Below are positions 43,533 to 54,513 of a DNA stretch of 64,000 nucleotides, one piece after another. The translations under genes were made by a program, and so were the position numbers. Source of the stretch: Rosa chinensis (lineage: Eukaryota; Streptophyta; Magnoliopsida; Rosales; Rosaceae); assembly GCF_002994745.2 (NCBI RefSeq), contig NC_037093.1, positions 47,100,384-47,164,383 of the forward strand, read 5' to 3'. The notes under the pieces are model-generated. The model was given only the letters and a program-made list of their open reading frames with translations, did not search any database and was not told the origin of the DNA. The stretch's first letter is position 1. Every line of letters begins with the position of its first letter.

Positions 43533-43672
43533 AACGTGACAGAAAAAACAAATTAATTACGGTACGTAATGTAACACGCTGTCACCTCATCAATCTGAGC
43601 GAGCTTACTTTTGAACTTTTAATCAACTAATCTTCTGGCCATAGTATACCTCATTCGGATAGTATACCTCCT

Positions 43673-44731
43673 TTAGGCAGCAATTGCTTCTGATTTAGTT
43701 TTGAGGTGGACTTCTTGGGGCAGCATAGAGTATGTGATATTTAGCTCTTCAAGAATTTTCAGCAATTCGAAAACTAGCTCGGCTCTGCGCAAATTCTTTT
43801 CTTCAAATTCTTGAAAGTTCATAGTGTGATGAAAATACACTGCCATCTTTAACTTGTTCACACCTTCGAAATCCATCACCGCCACATTATGCTTTGGATG
43901 CCAATACTGAGGGTTCCTCTCCAAATACCTGAACAAGCATAAGCAAATTGCTAAAAAGTAAACACAAAGGAGCAGTCCAAATTCATTGCTCACTGGTCAA
44001 CCAGTAATTCGCTTATGATCTCACACGCATGCACGCACACACACAAGTAAAAGATTCAAGCAACTCACTCCTTAATTCTCTCTTTGAGCTTGACTATCTT
44101 CTCCACAAGTGTCAAAGCAATCGAGAACTCCACAGTATCTTTCATATCTGAACTTCTGTAATAATTGCTGATGGTTTTTGTGGATAAAACTTAATTCGGA
44201 TAGTATACCTTCTCATTGTTAGACTTCAAGAAGATTGTAGTAAAGATGTTCATCTCCTCAACTATCAACTGTCAGGTTACCAGGTATTAGCTAATAGAAT
44301 TTGATTAAAGTACCCAGCCTAATGAAGTAAGAGTTAGGCAAGTTACCGAAACGTCATCAACAACACAGCGGTCACCAACATCAAACGAATGTATTACAAA
44401 TACAAAGACGATAGCTTCAAATATATTCTTGCATGTGTTTCGAAACGTTAAAGCTGCTAATACGATCTGTGATGAGAGTAAAACAAGTACTTTGGTGTTC
44501 GCAATTTCCAACAACAGAAGCCACACTATAACGGTAATTACAATCAGGATGCCAGTCACAAGTCTGTCAAATTGCTTTTCAGCTGTTTTGGTGTCTTGTA
44601 AAGCATAAGCTAATGCTTCGTGATCTTTGTAGGCCTTTACCTGGAAAAAAAAAGTTTCACCAATTAATTTAGAATTATCAAAGCACAGAAACTCTAAGAA
44701 CTCAGTTATGGTACCAACTGAAGTGGATATT
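43673..44731 (-). pseudogene. Inverted partial copy of the MSL gene (exons 3-5 with introns)
   Basis: Exons on the minus strand: exon 3 44640-44347, exon 4 44268-44069, exon 5 43928-43673. It reads MTGILIVITVIVWLLLLEIA, NTCKNIFEAIVFVFV and DVGDRCVVDD, later TMNFQEFEEKNLRRAELV, and stops after EAIAA at 43673. It keeps both introns and about 90 bp upstream of exon 3, and is better preserved than the + copy (Trp kept where 40867 has a stop). It still has a stop in exon 4 (NSV changed to a stop near 44191). It lacks the 7.7-kb Copia of the + copy at the equivalent intron site. The first two exons are absent, so it cannot encode a channel. Confidence 0.92.
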
Positions 44732-44905
44732 CTTACACACCTGTTGCTCGTCTTACTTATGTACGAAGCTTGATTGTTGTTGCTGCTATCTAAAAATGGA
44801 TATTATTTCAGATGGTGTTAAGAAACTGAAATAATATCCATTTTTAGATAGCAGCAACAGCAATCAAGCTTCATACATAAGTAAGACAAGAAACAGGTGT
44901 GTAAG
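44732..44905. repeat. Near-perfect palindrome with 80-bp arms made of Copia RT sequence
   Basis: Arm 1 is 44732-44811 and arm 2 is 44826-44905, with a 14-bp spacer and about five mismatches. The arms contain Copia RT codons (SLI(V/A)VAAI, stop, KWILFQ): arm 2 is the native minus-strand RT piece, arm 1 an inverted copy. The outermost bases (CAGGTGTGTAAG) include the junction with the Gypsy-type LTR start at 44900, so the inversion postdates that insertion. Confidence 0.92.
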
Positions 44906-46391
44906 ACCCTGGAAATTCGTTATTAATTTTGTGGAATTTCCTTTAATTAATAAAGCGTTCATTAGTAAGTTTTGGTGGTTCGAAGGTGGATCGGAAGTGT
45001 TTCGGACAAATAATTACTCGAAACGTTTTATTTTCGAGGGGTCAAAGGATTGACTTTTTATTCGTTGAGTTTCTCTGAAAACTTTCTTCACAAAACTTGT
45101 AGAGCGCATCAATATGAGTTCGGGGACATGCGGAACGCGAAAGTCAGAATTTGTATGAAGAAGTTATGGACATCGGAAAAGGTTTTCATTTTGGTTAAAT
45201 ATGAAAATTTTCTAAAAAATCAGAAAAACCCTAAATTTTTATTTTTGGAAATTGATTCTCTCTCCTCTCTCCCGAGCCGTTTCCGAGAAGCCAATTTCAA
45301 TCAACGTTTTCTCCCTCGTCCGACCACCATTAGATGCCCCACTAGTCCCATTCGCTTCGTCGCACTTCCCTCTCCAAGTCTGTGGCAACTTTGTCGTTCG
45401 ATTAGAGCTGTGGACGGCGCAGCAAATACGGAAAGAGGTGGCGATGCTGCTGCGGGGGTCACCTTCAGAACTCCCAATTCTGGCCACCTCAGGAGACATT
45501 TCTTTAGGGCTCTTGGAGCCTAGAGGACGTAGATGCTACCCCCCAAGAGGCTTGCAATGATTCAAAGTGTGGAGATCAAACTTTGGAATTGAAATTTCTA
45601 GGGTTTCTTCGGCCTTCTTCCTTTCGAGGTAAATTCCAGCCAAATGGCTTTGATTCAGACTTTGTGCTAGTTATGAATGTTGTTGTACATGTTGAGATGA
45701 ACATTTTGGCATTGGTCTCGCCACCTAATTTGGGGATTGCCGGCGACGTGTGAAACCCTTGCTCAGCCACTGTCGGTAGAGCGTGGAGGCGCATCCGGCC
45801 ATGTCTTGGCAGTTTCATGTTTCATTTACCGTCTACTCGTTGATACGAGCATTTTGATATATGATATGTAATTTTTGTAGATCGTATGAGCATATTAGGG
45901 TTTTTAGCGTTTTCGATTCGCTAGGTTTTCAATCTGTGAGGATCCGACTGTTCGATCCGTAAGGATCCGACTACTGTTCAATCGACTTGTAGTTTTGTCA
46001 TATCTATTGTAGAAGTATTCCGAAGACCATGGGTGGTCTCGGATGAAGTTTCGCCTCGATTGGCATTATTTTCAGGGTTTTAGTTCAAACGGGGGTTCGA
46101 ACTTTAATTGCTTAGTGATTCGTGTACTAAGTTGAGATTGTATTTTACTAGGTGATTGATGGAGTGTGTTCTGTATTTTATCTCGGCTGTAAGAGAAGAC
46201 CCAGCAGGATTTAGAGGTGAGTTAATCTCACGGGGTTCATTTATGAACGGAGTTACTTTATTATTCAAAATTATTTATTAAATTGTGAAATCTTTTTCAG
46301 AAATAAATATTTATTTTAAATTATATGAACTTAATCGTCAATGGTTCATAGGTAAGTAAAATGAAGTTTTATTATAAAAATGATTTTTTAC

Positions 46392-46485
46392 GGGTTTTGT
46401 GTGTGTGTGTGAACTATAGTTGGTATTAGTAGCATTCCTGAGCGGGTGACTCTGTGTGTGTGTGTATATATATATATACACACTT

Positions 46486-46517
<32 letters not shown>
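46392..46517. repeat. (TG)n and (TA)n microsatellites
   Basis: TG runs near 46399-46412 and 46452-46466, followed by two TA runs to 46517 with a short ATATACACAC arm between. Confidence 0.9.
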
Positions 46518-46520
<3 letters not shown>

Positions 46521-47069
46521 TGGTGAAATTGTGTATTGAGGTGGAATCAACATGTTTTGTGTGTTCGATGTTGCTATTGTTGTGATTTAATTTTCTAAAG
46601 AAATGAATAAATTTTGGTTGCTTTGGAATGGAAACAATTTTATTTTGACGTTTCGTATTCGAGAGTTTTACTTGTTAAATCGTGTTGGTGGTTTAAGGGG
46701 TGAAAATAATATTTCAAAATTGATTTCTATATTGTTTTTTAGAAGAGAGTTGAGCTTTGAAAAACAATATTTGTTGCAGTCAACTATATTGTTTTGGAAA
46801 GTGTCGAGGTTGTGAAACATTTTGAGTCTTAAGTGACTTTTTAAATGTTTTGGTCTTTGTACTGAGGGTCACAGTAGTGACCGAGGGTGGTTATCATAAC
46901 CATGCCCTTAGTCGGGATATGGTTACGACTCAGTTAGAGCTCTAGTTTGCATGTCTGCCATTCTATGTCATGGGGGTAACGTGCAGGTTACTTGCAACTC
47001 ATGAATACAAGTTTTTAAAAGAGAGTTTTGTTGGGTGCATCACGAGTATGAATGTGTATGCAATTTATG

Positions 47070-49290
47070 GATGATGTGCCCTACTCCTAAGTATAGGAGG
47101 TCAAGTTTTAGTAAAGGAAAAGTGAGAGTATCGTACCCAAGGAATTGAGTAACTTTACCCTAACTAGATCACCATGAAAAGAAACCTAGAAAAACACATG
47201 CGAGTCCATCTTTTTACAAATTAATAGGCTCAGCCGTTTGGAAGCCAAAACTATCAATAATGATATTTACAATGGTAAAGTGGTGAATCGGCTTGGTTGA
47301 TTTTAATTTCTATAAAGTAAAATAAGTTGCACAAAAATATTCTAAGCTAATAAAAACAAAATAAAACAGAGATTTTGATAAATGAGATAAATGGGAGCAT
47401 GGGTTTTGCACCTAGCCTCTCTCATGCATATAATGTGACCCATTTTCAAATGACAACATGTTTTGATAAATTTCCCCTCGGTTTTCGCTAGAGAAACCGA
47501 GATACCAACTAATCATGGAACCTAACTATATCGCTAGAGCAAAGCTAGATCACACAACCTTAGTCCTATTTACATTCGCTAAAACATAAAAGGGCTTTGA
47601 TGCCGTAAAGCCTAAGGCCTCTCGACTCTTAAACTCATGGCACCAAGCATTAATTTTAAGGTAAGGAACCCAAGCAATCTAGTTCTTCCCGTAAGAATAA
47701 ACTAGACCACCACCCTATTAGCTACACATGTTTCTCGGTTACAAAAGATTATCAAGCTTAAGTTTCCGATTTCATTAATTCCTACAACATGCTTTTAGGT
47801 GACAAATCCAAAAAAACATGTAAGAAAGCATTAAAGTAGCTTAGCTAAAGGATTCAAAACATGGAGATTCATCAAAAACATGGCATCACATTATTTTATA
47901 CATGAGTTTGGCTAGGGCTAAGGCCTAGCCCCAAATTTATTCTACTCATAACCCATAGTTACATACATCAAACCCATAAACATAATGACATCAAGCAAAA
48001 TAGAGGAAGAGTAGAGAAAGTGGTTGGTTACCAAACTAACTCCCCTTGATGCAAAACTAGTGAGAGATGTTTCAAAGTATGGAAATTTTGATTCTCTCAA
48101 ACCCAAATTGCCATACAAGTCCACAAAACTCTTAGAAACTTGAAGAACAAAGGCTTGAGATGATGAAACTAAGGTGTGATTGATCAAAGATGTATAGACT
48201 CTTCAGTTTTAGAACAAAACCCAAGAAGCTATACACTTTTCTCTATACAAAAGCTAAGAACTGTAAACTACATGATGAAGAACTATGGAAAATACAGAGG
48301 AAATGGAGAGAGAAAGGAGATGAAATGGATGAAGGAATACATGAAAAACGTCCAAATGAGGGGAGAGTGTTTTTATAGGCCAAAAGTGATGAATGGAGGG
48401 CGGAGATCAAAGGAAATGAAGGGCTAGATGTGAATGACAAATATGTAAGCACAAAATGTGGATCTAGTCCTTAACTCCACATAGAAATAACCTAGAAAGC
48501 CCATAGATATTTTAGTGGAGGAGAAAAAGTAAGGGTATAAGGGTCATTGTGAGACAAATGTGTAAGATGTAAGAGGGTGACCACTTGTCATCTTTCAAAT
48601 TTTGAATTTCAAAACAACCTACACCTAAAGTCTTCTCACCTAAAATCTCTGACCCTAGTCAAGAGCTGTTCTATGCCCTCCACATATGTCCTTGGCTGGA
48701 AATGGTTGGAATTCGGCGTTGACCTCCGTTGACCCATTTTTTGTCTGTTTGCGCACTTTCTTCTCCTTTCTTCCTTCAATTGAATCTCCACCGAGACTTC
48801 AGAATTGGCCTTCAACTTCTTCATACCAAATGTTTCTAGATAAGTGTAGATCATCATGGTAAAATTTCAGAGCTTAGTTCATCGTGTTTTGGCCTGCAAT
48901 ATTGCCGGAATCTGTACGGGTCCGGTTTTACCTTTTTTGTCTTTTAGTCAGAAAATCGGACCAATCTTTTGAAAGCCTTCCATTCCAAAATAGCTCTTTC
49001 ACTATGCATAAAAACTGATCCTTAGGATGTCTAGAATGGATCTGAAAAGTTTCTACTCATTTGGAGTTCATTTGGTCAGTCTTCCACTCCTCCTTCCTTG
49101 CTTAGCTCGGATTCTCCTAGACGAAGTAGGAAAATGTGCTAAGATTGACTTTTTAGTGCATTTCCAAGGTTCTCCATCATTTCCTAGCATGATAAGGAAA
49201 ATATAATAAATATATATAAATAAACACAAAGGTTAAGAAAAAGTGTAATATTAGGGGAATAATTACTAGGTAATTATAGACCTAACAAGT
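47070..49290. mobile_element. Probable nested LTR-like repeat, class unresolved
   Basis: Begins near TGATGTGCCCTACTCC and ends near ACCTAACA. Its composition differs from the surrounding LTR (clean non-coding text, CGCTAGAGAAACCGAGATACC phrases). No partner copy, target duplication or domain was found; frames in it are short. Confidence 0.35.
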
Positions 49291-49529
49291 TTGGGGCGTA
49301 TTCTTTCTTTTAATTGTCTGAGGAGGGACTTGATTTCATATTAAATTGTGAGTTGAAAATAATATAATTTTATCACTTTAGTGATGTATGTTACCTTTAA
49401 GAGGCAAGGATATCGAGTTTTGAAAACGAGTCATTTTGTGGGATCATTTTGAATGGAGTTGAAGGGGTGATTTCGTGGCTTTAGCGTGAGTTGTTTGATT
49501 TCCTTATTTATTTTCTTTTTTCCCTTCTT

Positions 49530-49830
49530 ATGTTTGATTTTAATGTAATCTCCTGAACTAAATTTTCTATGCAGGGATTACTATGATTTCTTTCATTTGA
49601 TTTTAATGTAAACTCCTGAACTAAACTATATGCATAGATTACTATGATTTTGTTCGTTTGATTTTAATATAATCTCTTGAACTAAATTATATGCAGGGAT
49701 TACTATGGTTTTGAATTGTGTGATTTTAGGTGATCTCCTGAACTAAACTATATGCAGGAGTTGCTATGATTTGAATTGTGTGACTTTAGGTGATCTCCTG
49801 AACTAAAGTTTTTATGCAGAGATTACAAAT
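49530..49830. repeat. Tandem repeat, about five units of roughly 60-63 bp
   Basis: Each unit carries TCTCCTGAACTAAA, then TATGCAG(G)GATTACTATGATT and TGATTTTA. Units diverge gradually from first to last. Confidence 0.9.
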
Positions 49831-50652
49831 TTTTACCTTGTGTGATTGTAAGTTCGGTTGTGTTTTGTGGAGTTAAATGTTGTTGCTTTAATTTACCTCA
49901 TGAGTTGAGAAATTATAAGCATGCGTTGGTTGAGTCATTATATTTGAGTTTACTCATATGAGCTTAAAAAGCTTACCGGGTTTGTTGTTGCAACCTGGTG
50001 CACTATCCATGGTGTATGGATTTCTCCTGCAGGTTAGGGTAACCAGGGTTGAAGCGCAGCTCATTGTTGCAACAGTATTAGGTTTAGAACCTATTTTGTT
50101 TATTTTATTTACTGCTGTTTTTAGTATATTCCTGATGAGCGTTTACATTTACTTGGATACTTTTGAGTTGTGTAAACACTTGATGACATAATATGTGACT
50201 CTAGAGAAAACGTCGGCATTGACATTTTTGAGCTTGGTTATTTTGTTGTTTAGTTTAAATTGGAAAAGTTTCTACGTATTTCTGAGCGAATGGTTGAGTT
50301 ATCGCGTTTCGGATTTTGAATTTTTTATCCAAAATTCAAGACATGACAAGGTACGAAAGTCTCCTCATAGTCAATACCGTACTCTTGTGTGAATATTTTG
50401 GCAACCAATCAAGTCTTTTATCTTTCAATAGAGCCATCAGAGTGAGTCTTTATTTTGTGTATCCATTTATATAACCCATAACAGACTTGCCAAGTGGAAG
50501 ATCAAGCAAATCCCATGTGTGAGTTTTCTCGAATGCCTGTAATTCTTACTGCCAAATAGGGATAGAACAAGCTAGCTTCACGGTAGGCCTGAGGCTCATA
50601 TAAGGGAAGAATAGCAGAATAACAATGAAAATCCTCAAGAATAGTGGATGGT

Positions 50653-51266
50653 TGACGCGGGCGGAAGTAACCCTAGGTTTACAAGCAATAAACCTAAAAC
50701 AAAGATTCTGGAGTCTACCAGAGATAAAAGAGAAAACTCTCAATTTTGATTGATAATATGATAAAAGATAGTTCTGCAGCCGTTTAAGGTTGCTTATATA
50801 TGGGAAAAGAAACCCTAGGGCGACTAACAATGAAACCCTAAAGCCCACGGATTAAAACAAAACAAATCCAAAATAAACTAGAAAACCTAAAATAAAAAGA
50901 ATGTAAAACTAACATAAAAATATTAAATCACGAATCGGATAATTAAGACGCTACATTTTGGCTTAAATCTGATAGGGCTCACTAAAGTGAGTCTTGAAGA
51001 TCTCGTCGTTCCCATTCTGGAAAGGTATCATGCATTTCAAACGGACATTCTGGCCAAAAGTTAGTCAAATCTGATTCAAAATCAAAACCTGACTTTTCGC
51101 ACGAGAAACTCGAAAGGTCCAAAACCAAATCTTCTTGAATATTCCAGCGGCTAATAATCTCATTACGCGTGAGTTACCTATTTTCCAATCACTCTTCTTG
51201 ATTCTACGCCGCTTCTTTGCTTTTATGGTTTTCTGGCTAAACTGGGCACATTCTCGTCCTACATCA
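50653..51266. mobile_element. Solo LTR of the gag-only (TR-GAG-like) family
   Basis: 614 bp matching 18541-19159 and 20187-20801 from TGACGC to CCTACATCA, flanked by the exact 5-bp duplication ATGGT (50648-50652 and 51267-51271). No internal part remains, so it arose by recombination between two LTRs. It lies in the third Copia. Confidence 0.95.
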
Positions 51267-52069
51267 ATGGTTGTCTTACCTGAGTAGAATGACGAGGAGG
51301 TGGGTCATCCTTAGAAGAGAAGGAACTGGAAGAATCATCAACAGATGACTCAAAAGAATCATTAATAGATAAATCAGTAGAAGGAGAAGCTAAAGAAGTG
51401 TCAGAGGCAATGTGAGGATCACCAGATGAAGCAGAACCTTGAGGCCAGGCAGTAAGATAAGCATGATTAGCGATAGGGACATCAATGGAAGAACCTGTAG
51501 TGACATCACTAGGAAACAAGGCAAACGAACAATTCGTAAAAAATGATGAAGTATTGGAATAGGGTAAGTGGAACTGGGACAATGAGGAGAACATTTTATT
51601 TTCCCAAAAGACAACATGATGAGAGACACAAAGACGATTAGAGAAAGGATCCCAACACCTATAGCATTTATGCTTAATCCTATAATTAAGAAAACAACAA
51701 AGACGGGCTCTGGATTCTAATTTTTTACGTTCATGAGGTTGGAGAAGGACAAAGCACGCAAAACCAAATGGAGATTGATTTCCAATTTAAGGAGATGGCT
51801 CATGGTCGATTATGTAAACACTAAACAGTAGTGAGAACGGCTTCACCCCAGAAACATTCAGGACAAGAAGCGGAAATAAGGAGACCATGAATTGTTTCTA
51901 ATAGATGTCTATGTTTACACTCGACGCGCCCATTTTGTTGAGAAGTTCTAGGACAAAAGCAATGACAAATAGTGCATTCTTTGGAATGAATATTGAAAAT
52001 TCTACACTCTTATATCCATGACATTGTCAGTTCGAAATACTTTAATGGACCGAGAAAGTTGAGTTTGCA

Positions 52070-52836
52070 TCATTGGAGCAAAATTATAATAAATCTGAGG
52101 TAATTCAGAGCGATTTTGCAAAAGTTACAACCAAGTGAACCAGGAGTAATCATCAACAAATATGACAAAGTATCTTGATCCCCCATTGTAACAGTAGGAG
52201 ATGGCCCCCGTATATCTAAATGGATTAAATCAAAAGGTGCAGATGAAACAGAAACATTATTATCAAATGGCAAAGCAGTTTGTTTTGCAAGTTGACAAGA
52301 TAAGTGATCAACATCTTTAACAGTAACATGACCTAACTGACCATTGAAAATCACAATACGTATACGACCAAGAGAATCATGACCCAAATGAGACTGCTAA
52401 TTAAAGATGATGAGAAGGAGTAGAAGTGGCGGAAGCAGCAATGCAAGATGAAAATTCTGATGCAATGTAAAGACTAATGAGCTCAAACATGCAACCGTCC
52501 AATCTTACGCCTGATCGCAAAGACCTACCCTGTCTGTGGATCCTACACACGACAACCAGAACGAGAAAAGATGACATCAAGACCAAGATCACATATTTGA
52601 CCAACAGAGAGGAGATTTAACGTAAGTTTGGGAATTAAGTAAGTGTCAAAAAGTGATAAATTATAAGTGAAAATAGTGCCATTGTGGGTAATAGACATAT
52701 TAGAACCATCAGCTGTATGAATGTTTGGCACATGAGAAGTATATTGTTTGGGACTAAAAATGGTTGGGTCGGATGTCATGTGATTACAACATGTATAATC
52801 AAAAAACCAAGAAGAGTTAACTGAGGTAGTTGACAT
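52070..52836 (-). pseudogene. Copia protease/integrase remnant
   Basis: One frame reads WFFDYTCCNHMTSD (protease-like region with the usual D-S/T-G or D-S-A altered) and IPKLTLNLLSVGQICDLG. A second reads GHVTVKDVDHLSCQLAKQTA and FDLIHLDIRGPSP (pre-integrase and integrase start). Frameshifts separate them. The knuckle near 53060 reads CKYCHQPGQFLLDC with Gln in place of the zinc-binding His. Confidence 0.8.
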
Positions 52837-53461
52837 GGCAGAAGGTGGAGATGTACTACAATTAAAAAGAACCTTTTTTTAAATAGATTTTAAATAACTC
52901 ACAGAAAAATAGATGTTGGAAGACTCTGAAAGATTAAGATAATCCACATTTGAACATTGATTAGTAGCAACAGCAACAGAATGAGAATTGAAGCTAGATT
53001 AATCTTTCCAAACCCTTTTTGGACAATCTAATAGAAATTGACCTGGCTGATGACAATATTTGCACGCCCTATTGTCCATGGTAAAACAACAAGAAGCAAA
53101 ACAATGATGTGTTGACTTTTAATAAAAGACACGTTGAAAGAAAATGACCCTAATCAAAAGGTTGTGAGTGGGTGAACTGGTTTGAGGTCACATAGTCAAA
53201 AGCTCTGATACCATGTTGAAATGGTAAATGAGATTTTGTATTCAACTTGTATGTTATGTACAAAAGCATGACTCTCTTTATAGGGTTGATTATGGTAGTA
53301 CAATACTATTCTAGTATACTGAAACAAGATGAATCTAGACTAATTTATGTCCAAGTACAAGTCTGGGAGTTACATATACCATGACTATAAAGTAGAGAGA
53401 GAATCAAAGAATTGATTATCAATTAAGATTAATTGAGAACCAACCAATAATTACTGTAACA

Positions 53462-53954
53462 GAAATGGTTGAGCCACAGTAATGAAAAATGACTCACAAA
53501 GTTTTTTGTTTCTTTTTTTTTCTTTTTTGTTAATTGAACGGAGATGGCAATTTCATAAACCGATCAAATAAAAGATATAGTGGCAATTTTATAATTAACG
53601 TAAACTTTAGTGTTAATTTCATGCTAGGGAACACTTAAATAGATTGCAAGGTTTTTCAAGCAACCGTCTTTGCTCATGGGTATTGAGCTGGGGTAGTTTA
53701 CCTTATTGGTAAATCACTCTTGATTTTATACTCAATCGTACTCAACTGTCTTCGGATTTAGATACAACAGTGAATAACAATGAAGCAGTTCGAATAAATT
53801 TATTTTTCTTCTTATTCTCCACTCTTAAATTTAAATCAAATTATAATTATACACCATTCAGTATAAATCAACAAGATTATTGTTTTTTTTTAGAAAAAGA
53901 GTTAAAATTTCACTATGATAATAATCTTTGATCAAAAAATGCTTTTTGTATGCT
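53462..53954. other. Intergenic, no gene seen
   Basis: AT-rich spacer after the Copia LTR. GAAAT at 53462 may be one target duplication copy, but the left partner is lost. Nothing else is recognisable. Confidence 0.45.
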
Positions 53955-53957
53955 CTT

Positions 53958-54059
53958 CGGGTTAGCCTAGCTAAGGGATGAGGAGGGGAGGGGAGAAGTT
54001 GGGAAGTGCATTAGAATTACATGCTAAATTAGGAGTTCGACTCCCCTAAAAAAAAAAAT
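53958..54059 (+). mobile_element. tRNA-derived SINE
   Basis: A-box-like TTAGCCTAGCTAAGG (53962-53976) and B-box-like GAGTTCGACTCC (54033-54044) are about 60 bp apart and followed by an A-run (54048-54058). This is the RNA polymerase III head plus poly-A tail of a short SINE. It lies about 450 bp upstream of the ERD2-like gene. Confidence 0.65.
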
Positions 54060-54513
54060 AATAATTAAAATTAAAAAATCCTTTATATGTTTTTCAACCT
54101 TTTAAGAGGGAAGTTGTAGACAGATCAACCCAAGGCCAAAACCAAGGATTCCATAACAAATCCAGCAACCTCAGAAAAGGGAAATCACTAACTCCGGAAA
54201 TCCAAATCCATTGTCCTTGCTCCTCAAAGAAACAATGAATTTTGTCCTTAATTAAAATTCAACGTGTCCATCCCCCATTGGTCCTCCTATTGCCAACAAC
54301 ATAAATGCCATATCGTACGCGACCAATTGCATGCCCAATTGCCCGTCGAAACGCTCACACTCTCTTTAATCTCCAAACGAAACACAAACCAAAACAGAAC
54401 AGAACGCAGATTTTTTTGTTCTTGTTTGTTTTCCCATTCCAATTGTGCTCTCTTCCTTTCACTTTTCTCTTCGGGGCATCGATCGGGTGCGATTCGGGAG
54501 CAGAGCTGATACC

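Larger units (their letters stand above)
44900..50348. mobile_element. Large Gypsy-type LTR (probable solo LTR) inserted in the Copia RT
   Basis: Starts TGTAAGACCCTGGAAATTCG and ends TTCAAGACATGACA, ends often seen in long plant Gypsy LTRs. Flanks are AGGTG (44895-44899) and AGGTA (50349-50353), a 5-bp duplication with one mismatch, and the Copia RT frame resumes across the site (TFVP to VSCLTYV). Content: CT-rich block 45250-45560, microsatellites 46390-46517, an apparent insertion at 47070-49290 and a tandem repeat at 49530-49830. No polyprotein domains. Confidence 0.6.
41534..53461 (-). mobile_element. Third Copia element, split by inverted MSL DNA, a Gypsy LTR and a solo LTR
   Basis: The right LTR is 53213-53461 and the left LTR remnant is 41534-41701; they share GGTAGTACAATACTATT, GACTATAA and AACCAATAATTACT. 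The primer-binding site TGGTATCAGAGC (minus strand) adjoins the right LTR at 53201-53212 and a C-run on the plus strand (purine tract on minus) follows 41701. Minus-strand order: damaged zinc finger (about 53080-53030), protease-like and pre-integrase area (52836-52543), integrase (52387-51850), linker and RT start EETFVP (about 50370), then RT continuing at 44899-44826 and 42935-42459, RNase H to 41715. Insertions lie at 42936-44825, 44900-50348 and 50653-51266. Confidence 0.85.

Noticed and set aside
43673..44731. Inverted MSL copy as a functional small MscS protein
   Set aside because: It lacks exons 1-2 and has a stop in exon 4.
45050..45560. Frames in the CT-rich block of the Gypsy-type LTR
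   Set aside because: Low-complexity Ser/Pro/Arg readings typical of LTR leader DNA.
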